The notes: generated by a model from the sequence alone, not told the origin. A stretch of DNA of 6,498 bases from an uncultured Bacillota bacterium (GCA_934427095.1 CAKRYM010000092.1:1-6498), one strand, 5' to 3'; counted from the stretch's first letter, positions 1-5,654 are shown. Numbers and translations are program-made.

Positions 1-22
1 CCAGTTAGCTATAAGGTGCTTT

Positions 23-56
23 CTTTTTCTTTTGGGGACAAAAACAAAGGAAAAAG
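23..56. repeat. AT-rich inverted repeat (hairpin) near the left edge
   Basis: Positions 23-34 (CTTTTTCTTTTG) can pair with 45-56 (CAAAGGAAAAAG) as a 12-bp stem with one G-U pair and a 10-base loop. A second possible pairing, CAAAAAC (39-45) with GTTTTTG (69-75), would compete with it. The surrounding 20-115 is strongly skewed to runs of T or A/G. It could be the terminator of a gene left of the window or a dispersed intergenic repeat. No gene is supported in 1-230. Confidence 0.4.
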
Positions 57-123
57 CCTCTTCTCCCTGTTTTTGCCGAGAAAGAAAGGAAAAAAGAAGA
101 AAATATTTTGCCCAAAAAAACCC

Positions 124-154
124 TTGACCTTATGTTAAATAGAAAGTCTATCAT
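124..154 (+). promoter_or_regulatory. Possible promoter of the SDR gene
   Basis: A good -35 box TTGACC lies at 124-129. The best -10 match is TATCAT at 149-154, which gives a long 19-base spacer, so the -10 choice is uncertain. It would start transcription near 161, leaving a leader of about 70 bases that contains a small GGCG/CGCC hairpin (168-179). Confidence 0.35.
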
Positions 155-213
155 AAACTTATCAAGTGGCGTTTTCGCCCCTCCCTAAAAACAAATAACC
201 GATGAAGCCTGGC

Positions 214-221
214 AAAGGAGG
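214..221 (+). promoter_or_regulatory. Ribosome binding site of the SDR gene
   Basis: AAAGGAGG is a near-perfect Shine-Dalgarno sequence nine bases before the ATG at 231. It fixes the start of the reading frame. Confidence 0.85.
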
Positions 222-230
222 AACACACAC

Positions 231-1004
231 ATGAAAACTGTTCTTGTGACTGGCGCTGCCGCTGGCTTAGGCCATTATCTAACCCTGAGCTATGTGAAAA
301 AAGGGTACACCGTATTTGCTCTGGACATTGATGAAAAGAACCTGCAAAACCTGCCCAAAGAAAACATCCTCCCCATCAAAATGGATATTTCCAGCCCTGC
401 GGACTGGGATACGGTCGTAGTCCCGGAAATAGAAAAGCTAGGCAAAGGCTTAGATATCGTCATTGCTTGCGCCTCAGTGATGCATCTGGGTAGCGCAGAA
501 ACCTGCCCGGAAGCAGAATGGAATAAAGTCAACAGCATTAACCTAACTGGCCAATACCTGACCGCCAAAAAGACTCTCCCCTTTTTACAGCAAAACAAAG
601 GGAATATTCTCTTTATCGGTTCCCCCTCCGGCTTGTTGGCTGTGCCCGATGAAGTGTGCTATGTCACCTTCAAACATGCGGTACGCGGTCTAAGCAAATC
701 CGTGGCCATTGACTTCGGTAGCGCAGGAGTCCGTGCCAATGTGGTGCATCCTGGTTGGATGCGCACGGTCATGTCCGACAAGGAAATGGAAGAAATCATG
801 GCCAATGAGCATTGCTCCTTGGACGAAGCGTATTTGCGTGCCACTCGTTTTGTTCCTTTGCGTCGCCCCGGTAATTTGGAAGAAATCTGGAACGCCATTG
901 ATTTTCTGACCTCAGACAAGGCCTCTTACATTACCGGCGCAGAATTAACGGTAGACGGCGGCCTGACTGTAGTAGACCCGGGCATGGTGGCCTTTGAACG
1001 TTAA
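231..1004 (+). CDS. SDR family NAD(P)-dependent oxidoreductase
   Basis: This 257-aa protein has the length and motif order of a classical short-chain dehydrogenase/reductase, a cytoplasmic Rossmann-fold enzyme that interconverts alcohols and ketones. Visible motifs are the nucleotide-binding TGxxxGxG at residues 7-14, Asn104 in the NLTG segment, the catalytic triad Ser131, Tyr144 and Lys148 (YxxxK), HPG at 173-175, and the C-terminal YITGAELTVDGG. Asp32 at the end of the second strand suggests a preference for NAD over NADP (family knowledge). The usual NNAG motif after strand 4 is replaced by ACAS (79-82), which is unusual although the catalytic residues are intact. The ATG is set by a strong RBS. 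The gene stands alone between a possible promoter and a palindromic terminator, so its context does not reveal the substrate. The family assignment is secure; the substrate is unknown. Confidence 0.93.
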   Translation: MKTVLVTGAAAGLGHYLTLSYVKKGYTVFALDIDEKNLQNLPKENILPIKMDISSPADWDTVVVPEIEKLGKGLDIVIACASVMHLGSAETCPEAEWNKVNSINLTGQYLTAKKTLPFLQQNKGNILFIGSPSGLLAVPDEVCYVTFKHAVRGLSKSVAIDFGSAGVRANVVHPGWMRTVMSDKEMEEIMANEHCSLDEAYLRATRFVPLRRPGNLEEIWNAIDFLTSDKASYITGAELTVDGGLTVVDPGMVAFER

Positions 1005-1054
1005 ACAGGAAAAGAAAACAACTACTTATCTCCTATCTGCACAGCAAGTCCTGT

Positions 1055-1086
1055 AGGAAAACCACTCCATATGGAGTGGTTTTCCT
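1055..1086 (+). terminator. Perfectly palindromic terminator after the SDR gene
   Basis: A perfect 32-base palindrome has 16-base arms, of which about 14 pairs can form around an ATAT turn. The core is AAAACCACTCC / GGAGTGGTTTT, so a T-run follows the GC-rich stem on either strand. It begins 50 bases after the SDR stop codon and precedes the tRNA promoter, as expected for a factor-independent and probably bidirectional terminator. Confidence 0.75.
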
Positions 1087-1127
1087 CTGTCAAATCTGGA
1101 TTTTTCGTATTTTTCCCAAAAAAAGGC

Positions 1128-1156
1128 TTGCATCTGCCGAAAGAGTATAGTATAAT
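1128..1156 (+). promoter_or_regulatory. Promoter of the tRNA-Thr gene
   Basis: The -35 box TTGCAT (1128-1133) and a consensus -10 box TATAAT (1151-1156) are separated by exactly 17 bases. Transcription would start near 1163, about 20 bases before the mature 5' end of the tRNA. This is a strong housekeeping sigma-70/sigma-A match. Confidence 0.8.
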
Positions 1157-1183
1157 AAATTTCGCTGTAATAAACAACATTGT

Positions 1184-1259
<76 letters not shown>

Positions 1260-1294
1260 ACCCTTCTGCTCAAGGCAGAAGGGTTTTATTTTTT
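1260..1294 (+). terminator. Terminator of the tRNA-Thr gene
   Basis: The stem ACCCTTCTGC / GCAGAAGGGT with loop TCAAG is followed by TTTATTTTTTT. It starts directly after the encoded CCA end, a textbook factor-independent terminator. Confidence 0.9.
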
Positions 1295-1306
1295 TCTTTT
1301 CCACAA

Positions 1307-1345
1307 AAAACTCCCGCCCCAGGCGAATCTGGTAGCGGGAGTTTT
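1307..1345 (-). terminator. Terminator of the yedF-desulfurase operon (bidirectional)
   Basis: AAAACTCCCGC (1307-1317) pairs perfectly with GCGGGAGTTTT (1335-1345), with a small inner stem CCAG/CTGG (1319-1322/1329-1332). Read on the minus strand, the stem runs into TTTTTT 27 bases after the desulfurase stop codon. On the plus strand it ends in TTTTCTTGTTTATTTT, so it can also back up the tRNA terminator. Confidence 0.85.
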
Positions 1346-1371
1346 CTTGTTTATTTTAGGGAGAAATGCGT

Positions 1372-2514
1372 TTATTCCGCAGCCAATTGGGTCAAGGCCT
1401 GGATAGCGGTATCCACCTCTTCTTCTGTATTATACCAGGAAAAGCTAAACCGTACCGCCCCCTGCTCTACGGTTCCCAAGGCCTGATGCATCCTAGGCGC
1501 ACAATGGGCGCCGGGCCTAGTGGCAATCCCATAATCCTCAGCCAAAGCGTCAGAAACAGCGCCGGAATCATAGTCCCTGACATTCAGGGTGACAATGGCC
1601 GTCCTATCCCAAGTAGAGAAATCCCCATAGATTTTGATTCCCGGGATAGCGGACACCCCGGCATAAAACCGTTTCGCTAGAGCGATTTCCTTGGCATGGA
1701 TGGTTTCCACCCCGGTTTCTTGAATAAACCCTAGGGCTGCACCTAAGCCGGCAATGCCGTGGCCGTTTAAGGTGCCAGCTTCCAACCGAGTGGGCATTTC
1801 CATAGGCTGGCTTTTGTTATAGGACTGAACCCCAGTCCCCCCTACTTTAAAGGGGCGAATCTCCACCCCCTTGCGTACCCATAAGCCGCCGGTACCTTGG
1901 GGGCCCATTAGGCCCTTATGCCCCGTAAAGCATAGGACATCGACGCCCATTTTCTGCACATCAATGGGGTAGCAACCTGCAGTTTGGGATGCATCCACAA
2001 TCAAAAGCAGGCCCTTTTCCTTGGCAATGGCACCAATCTGTGCCAAATCTAGCACATTACCGGTTAAATTAGAAGCATGGGTACAGACAATGGCTTTCGT
2101 ATTTTCTTTAATTAAACGGGAAAAGTCCGCGTAATCTACTTTCCCTGTTTGATCCGCTGGTACAAAACTCAATTCCAGTCCTTTTTCTTCAGCCAAACGG
2201 TACAAAGGACGCAACACGGAATTGTGCTCCAAATCCGTGCTAATCACGTGATCCCCGGCGTCCAGTAGACCGCAAATGGCAATATTCAAGGCCTCGGTGG
2301 AATTGGTGGTAAAGGCGATTTGCTCCGCCCCGCCCTCGCCATGAAACAGCGAAACCAAAGCGGTGCGGGTGCCATAAACCGTACGGGCGCTTTGCAGAGA
2401 GCTAGCATGAGCACCACGGGCAGCATTGCCCATAGAATTTAACGCCTGGAGAACCGCTTCTGCCACTACCGGCGGTTTATGCAAGGTGGTTGCCGCATTA
2501 TCGAAATAAATCAC
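1372..2514 (-). CDS. Cysteine desulfurase family protein (class V aminotransferase fold)
   Basis: This 380-aa PLP enzyme should release sulfur from cysteine as an enzyme-bound persulfide, or selenium from selenocysteine, and pass it to an acceptor. Visible signatures are YFDNAATT at the N-terminus, HNS at 97-99 where the ring-stacking His sits, VDASQ at 173-177 (Asp174 contacts the PLP nitrogen), the Schiff-base lysine Lys200 in TGHKGLMGPQG, and the catalytic Cys338 in RPGAHCAP. The last motif is typical of the group II-like subfamily often found beside yedF in selenium gene clusters. It starts with GTG at 2514; the GTGA overlap with the yedF stop codon implies translational coupling. A weak GGAAAGG lies about ten bases upstream of the start. 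The natural partner is the YedF protein encoded just upstream. Fold and chemistry are well supported; whether the physiological product is sulfur or selenium is inference. Confidence 0.93.
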   Translation of the reverse strand: MIYFDNAATTLHKPPVVAEAVLQALNSMGNAARGAHASSLQSARTVYGTRTALVSLFHGEGGAEQIAFTTNSTEALNIAICGLLDAGDHVISTDLEHNSVLRPLYRLAEEKGLELSFVPADQTGKVDYADFSRLIKENTKAIVCTHASNLTGNVLDLAQIGAIAKEKGLLLIVDASQTAGCYPIDVQKMGVDVLCFTGHKGLMGPQGTGGLWVRKGVEIRPFKVGGTGVQSYNKSQPMEMPTRLEAGTLNGHGIAGLGAALGFIQETGVETIHAKEIALAKRFYAGVSAIPGIKIYGDFSTWDRTAIVTLNVRDYDSGAVSDALAEDYGIATRPGAHCAPRMHQALGTVEQGAVRFSFSWYNTEEEVDTAIQALTQLAAE

Positions 2515-3128
2515 GGTTTAACAACCTTTCCGGCTTGTTCCAGGGTTTCCACAATGGTATACATATTGGTCACAGAACCGACCGCTAATTTTTCCGTCAA
2601 GCCAAAATGATTCAGGCAAGTGCCGCAGGTAAGGATTTCCACGCCCTGAGCTTCCATATTTTTCAAATCTTCCAAGGAATCGGAGCCTTCCACGGTCAGC
2701 TTGGCGCCGCCATTATAAAAGACAATGGTTTTCGGCAGTTTTTCCTGCTGATTCAGGGCATACAGGAAAGCCTTCATCAAACCGCGCCCCAATTCTTCGC
2801 TACCCATCCCCATGCAGTCGGAGCTAACAGCCACCACCGTGTTGCTACGCTGATCCGGGGTGCAACTGATAGCATCTTCTTCCTGGGCAGCTTCGGCCAC
2901 AGGGGCGTCCACTTCAATGCGGATCAGAAATTCCTTATCCCCCAGTTTTTCTCCTTGGGCAGTAAGGCCTTTGCTATTGGCAAAGCGCGTTACATTCTGT
3001 ACGGCGATTTCATTATCCACCCGTACTTCCAGGCTGTCGCCTTCTTTCATTTGGGCCAGAGCATTTTTGGTTTTGATGACAGGGGCCGGGCAAGCCAGTC
3101 CCATGGCGTTTACTTCAATTTTCGTCAT
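2511..3128 (-). CDS. yedF: Selenium metabolism-associated sulfurtransferase-like protein YedF
   Basis: This 205-aa two-domain protein belongs to the selenium-associated YedF family. Residues 1-75 are a TusA/SirA-like domain with the carrier motif CPAP (Cys13), which in TusA carries a persulfide. Residues 95-205 resemble a DsrE-type domain with SSDCMGMGSEELGRGLMKAF (Cys105) and the characteristic ILTCGTCLNHFGL (Cys168, Cys171). A linker rich in Glu and Ala joins them. The ATG at 3128 is chosen because TAAGGAG lies just before it; the longer frame from a TTG at 3158 would contain this RBS inside the gene. It is the first gene of a leftward operon and overlaps the desulfurase start by four bases (GTGA). 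Family members occur near selD and the orphan selenium system, where they are thought to carry selenium or sulfur (known association, mechanism unproven). No selD is visible here. Confidence 0.9.
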   Translation of the reverse strand: MTKIEVNAMGLACPAPVIKTKNALAQMKEGDSLEVRVDNEIAVQNVTRFANSKGLTAQGEKLGDKEFLIRIEVDAPVAEAAQEEDAISCTPDQRSNTVVAVSSDCMGMGSEELGRGLMKAFLYALNQQEKLPKTIVFYNGGAKLTVEGSDSLEDLKNMEAQGVEILTCGTCLNHFGLTEKLAVGSVTNMYTIVETLEQAGKVVKP

Positions 3129-3131
3129 GTG

Positions 3132-3140
3132 TTTTCTCCT
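3132..3140 (-). promoter_or_regulatory. RBS that decides the yedF start
   Basis: On the minus strand AAGGAG (within 3132-3140) precedes ATG at 3128 by about seven bases. A second GAAGGAG lies at about 3151-3157, next to a TTG that also opens the frame, but the spacing favours the ATG. Confidence 0.75.
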
Positions 3141-3162
3141 TACTTTTCTCTCCTTCAAGCTT

Positions 3163-3183
3163 TAGGAAATTTCGTATTTCCTA
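3163..3183 (-). other. Leader hairpin upstream of yedF
   Basis: TAGGAAAT (3163-3170) and ATTTCCTA (3176-3183) form a perfect 8-bp inverted repeat with a five-base spacer. It lies between the predicted start of transcription and the yedF RBS, so it would be a small stem-loop in the 5' leader. It has no T-run and is not a terminator; a role in mRNA stability or as an operator is possible. Confidence 0.4.
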
Positions 3184-3201
3184 TGCGCATACATCATATT
3201 T

Positions 3202-3229
3202 ATTATAAACCACTCTTTGCTGAAATCAA
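3202..3229 (-). promoter_or_regulatory. Promoter of the yedF-desulfurase operon
   Basis: On the minus strand, TTGATT (3229-3224) and a consensus TATAAT (3207-3202) are separated by 16 bases. Transcription would start near 3195, giving a leader of about 65 bases that contains the small hairpin and the RBS. The -10 box is exact and the -35 box is good. Confidence 0.7.
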
Positions 3230-3239
3230 GTTTTCGCTT

Positions 3240-3291
3240 TTTCCACTTCTTCTTTTGCGAAAGAAGTGGAAACATGATTTTCTTCTTTTGC
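3240..3291. repeat. Inverted repeat with an adjacent direct repeat between the divergent operons
   Basis: TTTCCACTTCTT (3240-3251) and AAGAAGTGGAAA (3261-3272) are a perfect 12-bp inverted repeat with a nine-base spacer. The 12-mer TTCTTCTTTTGC occurs at 3247-3258 and again at 3280-3291, 33 bases apart, or about three DNA turns. The element lies upstream of both predicted promoters and inside neither transcript. That makes an operator or a dispersed intergenic repeat more likely than a terminator. Confidence 0.5.
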
Positions 3292-3420
3292 ATCATTCAT
3301 TTTCCCAGCATAAGCTATGGATAACATAAGGCTGCGACAAAAAAATACAAAACAGGCCAAAAACTTTCCTCTTTCCATCAGATTATTTAATATCTTCATA
3401 CCTTTAGCATTTTTTTTGAT
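3292..3420. other. AT-rich part of the divergent intergenic region, no gene seen
   Basis: The full gap between yedF and the fusion gene is 373 bases. Apart from the promoters, hairpins and repeats listed separately, this part is AT-rich with runs of A and T. I see no convincing riboswitch, small RNA or coding frame in it. A 68-codon minus-strand frame crosses it but has no RBS. Confidence 0.5.
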
Positions 3421-3448
3421 TTGTTTTTCCACATATTTGTGATAAAAT
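3421..3448 (+). promoter_or_regulatory. Probable promoter of the activase-reductase operon
   Basis: TTGTTT (3421-3426) and TAAAAT (3443-3448) are separated by 16 bases. The -10 box sits inside a 15-base AT dyad (ATAAAAT-T-ATTTTAT, 3442-3456), so a regulator binding the dyad would block the promoter. Transcription would start near 3455. The match is moderate, and AT-rich DNA gives other weak options. Confidence 0.5.
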
Positions 3449-3484
3449 TATTTTATTTGGATGATTGTCTCATTTATATTTAGC

Positions 3485-3490
3485 AGGAGG
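3485..3490 (+). promoter_or_regulatory. Ribosome binding site of the fusion gene
   Basis: AGGAGG is perfect but 11 bases before the ATG at 3502, slightly longer than usual. A second, short AGG (3496-3498) lies closer. No better start codon is nearby, and the protein begins with the expected family N-terminus. Confidence 0.75.
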
Positions 3491-3501
3491 AAAATAGGAA
3501 A

Positions 3502-5277
3502 ATGTACGCCGTTGGCATTGACATGGGCTCTACTTGCACCAAATTAATCGCCATGGATCAAGAACAGCATATTGTCTTGCAAAATGTCATCCCCACTGGC
3601 TGGAACTGCGTTTCTTCCGCAGAAGGCTTACGAGGGGAACTGCAAACAGCCGGGATTTCCCAAGGGGATTTTCGCTGCGTAGCCACGGGTTATGGACGGG
3701 TGTCCGTCCCCTATGCGGACAAAACCGTAACCGAAATTTCCTGCCATGGAAAAGGGGCCTGCTGGCTCTTTGGGGAAAAAGATTTAACCGTGATTGACAT
3801 CGGCGGCCAGGATACCAAAGTCATACAAATGGAAAAAGGCCTGGTCAAGGATTTCAATATGAATGATAAATGTTCTGCCGGCACCGGGAAATTCCTGGAA
3901 ATTATGGCCGCAACCCTGGGGGTTGATCTGAACGACTTATGCGAACTGGCCAAAACAAGCACTGAGCATGTGAGCATCTCCTCCATGTGTACGGTATTTG
4001 CTGAATCCGAGGTGGTGAGCCTGGTGGGCAAAGGAACGGCCAAAGCGGACATTGCCTGGGGCATTGTGGATTCCATTGCCAATAAGGTCAAGGGCCAGGT
4101 GGGGAAAATCCGGCTTAGCCAGGGGAAAGTTTATCTCACCGGCGGCCTTTGCGAAGTGCCTTATATCCTAGAAGCCTTGTCCCAAAAACTGGAAACGCCG
4201 GTGCTCACTCAGCCCATGGCTCGTTATGCCGGAGCGATCGGCGCTGCTTTAGCAGCCTTGGAAATCTTAGACGCCGCGGGCATGATTCCCGTGGGGCTTT
4301 GCGGCATGAGCGAAGAAACCATACCGGACGCAGAAACCGTACTGCCCAAAAACCTTTGTCCTTTAATTAAATCCAGCTACGGCTTTGCCTTGTCCCAAAA
4401 ATGCCCCTACACCTATTGGTCTGACGTCATCATCGGGGAAACCACTTGCGACGGCAAAAAGAAAATGTATGAATTGCTGGGCAAATTAAAACAGACCTAT
4501 ATTCTGCACCTACCCCAAGGGGTAAAGGCCGATTACGCTCTGGCCTTTTGGCGGCAAGAACTGGCAGATTTCCAACGCTATATCGAAGAAACCTTCCAGG
4601 TGACCATCACCCAAGACAAGCTACGGGAAGCCGCTGATTTGCGTAACCGTGTGCGTAAAGCAACCGTACAACTCATGGAATTCCAGCGATTAAACCCCGC
4701 TCCCATTGATAGCCTCAAACTATATCAATTCCTGGACAACCTGAAATATACGTTTGACCTGGAAGCTTACATTGCTTCTATCGAGGCCTTAAGTCAAGAA
4801 TTGCAACAGGAAATCAGCAACAGCCAAATGGCCGCAGACAAAAAGCGTATTCTTATCACCGGCTGTCCCATTGGCGGCGCTATTGAGAAAGTCACCGCAG
4901 CAGTGGAAAACAATGGCGGCCGCGTGGTTTGCTATGAAAACTGTTCTGGTATCAAAGCAGCCCGGCAATATGTGGATACCCAAGCGCCGGATATCTTAAC
5001 TGCCATAGCCGAAGCTTATTTGGGTATTGGCTGCGCAGTCATGACCCCCAATGAACGCCGGATGGAAAATTTAGCTAGCTTGCAAAAGGAATTCCAGGCC
5101 GATGGCATCATCGATGTGACCTTGCAGGCTTGCACCGCCTATATGGTGGAAACGGAAACCGTCCGGGAGCTTTACCAAGCACAGGATATTCCCTATATGG
5201 CGCTAGAAACTGATTACTCCAAAGCAGATAGCGGCCAGATCGATACCCGCATCGCCGCTTTTATCGAGACCTTATAA
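3502..5277 (+). CDS. Fused acyl-CoA dehydratase activase / double-cubane-type reductase (HgdC-HgdB-like)
   Basis: This 591-aa chain joins two proteins that are normally separate. Residues 1-252 are an ASKHA-fold activase of the BadF/BadG/BcrA/BcrD (HgdC) family. It has phosphate loops GIDMGSTCTK (5-14) and DIGGQDTK (99-106), cluster-ligand cysteines Cys124 (NDKCSAGTGKF) and Cys163 (SSMCTVFAESE), and the adenosine motif TGG (213-215). Such proteins are homodimers with one bridging [4Fe-4S] cluster that use ATP to drive low-potential electron transfer. Residues from about 256 resemble the 2-hydroxyacyl-CoA dehydratase D-component family in its double-cubane/YjiM form: VGLCG, NLCPLIKSSYGF, GETTCDGKKKMYE, ITGCPIGGA, YENCSG, LQAC and ETDYS near the C-terminus. 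Cysteines are at 267, 286, 301, 316, 455, 481, 511 and 544. The family's N-terminal 45-60 residues, with a YCTF-like motif, seem to be missing at the joint. It is the first gene of an operon with DUF3343. The substrate is unknown; a dehydratase role is less likely than a reductase role. Confidence 0.9.
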   Translation: MYAVGIDMGSTCTKLIAMDQEQHIVLQNVIPTGWNCVSSAEGLRGELQTAGISQGDFRCVATGYGRVSVPYADKTVTEISCHGKGACWLFGEKDLTVIDIGGQDTKVIQMEKGLVKDFNMNDKCSAGTGKFLEIMAATLGVDLNDLCELAKTSTEHVSISSMCTVFAESEVVSLVGKGTAKADIAWGIVDSIANKVKGQVGKIRLSQGKVYLTGGLCEVPYILEALSQKLETPVLTQPMARYAGAIGAALAALEILDAAGMIPVGLCGMSEETIPDAETVLPKNLCPLIKSSYGFALSQKCPYTYWSDVIIGETTCDGKKKMYELLGKLKQTYILHLPQGVKADYALAFWRQELADFQRYIEETFQVTITQDKLREAADLRNRVRKATVQLMEFQRLNPAPIDSLKLYQFLDNLKYTFDLEAYIASIEALSQELQQEISNSQMAADKKRILITGCPIGGAIEKVTAAVENNGGRVVCYENCSGIKAARQYVDTQAPDILTAIAEAYLGIGCAVMTPNERRMENLASLQKEFQADGIIDVTLQACTAYMVETETVRELYQAQDIPYMALETDYSKADSGQIDTRIAAFIETL

Positions 5278-5281
5278 GCCT

Positions 5282-5521
5282 ATGTTAAAAGAGAAAAAAC
5301 CGTATATCGTGATTACCTTCCCCAATACAGTTGCCGCCCTCTCCATGGAAAGCGCCTGCCATGCAGCAGGGTTGCCGGGCCGGATCATCCCGGTCCCTAG
5401 CCAAATTTCCGCTGGCTGCGGTTTTTCTTGGCGGGCAGAAGTCCAAGACCAAGAAAAATTGAAAGCCTTTATGACGGAACAAGGCATTACCTATTCGGAA
5501 ATTCACGAAATCGAATTATAA
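5282..5521 (+). CDS. DUF3343 putative Se/S carrier-like protein
   Basis: This 79-aa protein matches the small DUF3343 family. It has the N-terminal strand YIVITFPNTVAAL, the central GRIIPVPSQISAGCGFSWR (33-51) with the hallmark Cys46, and a C-terminal EIHEIEL. Family members are described as putative selenium or sulfur carriers; they are found in selenium clusters and beside double-cubane-type reductases and their activases (known association, no proven reaction). Cys26 is a second cysteine but is not in the family motif as I know it. The ATG lies four bases after the stop codon of the fusion gene with no clear Shine-Dalgarno, so it is probably translated by coupling. A strong terminator follows, so this is the last gene of the operon. 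A frame in the opposite direction covers the same DNA but lacks family features. Confidence 0.88.
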   Translation: MLKEKKPYIVITFPNTVAALSMESACHAAGLPGRIIPVPSQISAGCGFSWRAEVQDQEKLKAFMTEQGITYSEIHEIEL

Positions 5522-5536
5522 TTCGTTACCCTTCCA

Positions 5537-5582
5537 CCCCTGGCAAATGGGCGTCAAACCCCGTTTGTCAGGGGTTGTTTTT
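5537..5582 (+). terminator. Terminator of the activase-reductase-DUF3343 operon
   Basis: CCCCTGGCAAA (5537-5547) pairs with TTTGTCAGGGG (5564-5574) over 11 positions with one G-U pair. An inner GGG/CCC pairing is possible, and TTGTTTTT follows. It begins 15 bases after the DUF3343 stop codon. Confidence 0.92.
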
Positions 5583-5654
5583 GCCCATTACGCAAAAGCC
5601 CCTTTGTTGCCAACCAAAACGCCGCCTTGGTCACGCTCTTATCCAGATAAACAA

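Noticed and set aside
3129..3158. Ten-residue N-terminal extension of YedF from a TTG codon
   Set aside because: The extension contains the strong AAGGAG site serving the ATG at 3128, and the family N-terminus begins at that ATG.
2607..3329. Long plus-strand frame of 240 codons opposite yedF
   Set aside because: It is antisense to a clear YedF protein with family motifs; its own translation has no recognisable domain and no RBS.
3226..3432. 68-codon minus-strand frame with a hydrophobic stretch upstream of yedF
   Set aside because: It starts with GTG, lacks any Shine-Dalgarno sequence, crosses the inverted repeat and ends at the yedF promoter. It is more likely non-coding intergenic DNA.
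3292..3500. Possible riboswitch or selenium-responsive RNA in the fusion gene leader
   Set aside because: The predicted start of transcription leaves only about 45 bases of leader, and no conserved riboswitch core or terminator/antiterminator pair could be recognised.
5272..5506. Minus-strand frames opposite DUF3343
   Set aside because: The plus-strand DUF3343 protein carries the hallmark SAGCG motif and fits the operon; the opposite frames show no domain or RBS.
1372..5521. A selenoprotein (in-frame TGA as Sec) in the Se/S locus
   Set aside because: All four genes are uninterrupted, end at ordinary stops before terminators, and carry cysteine at the expected positions. I see no evidence of recoding.
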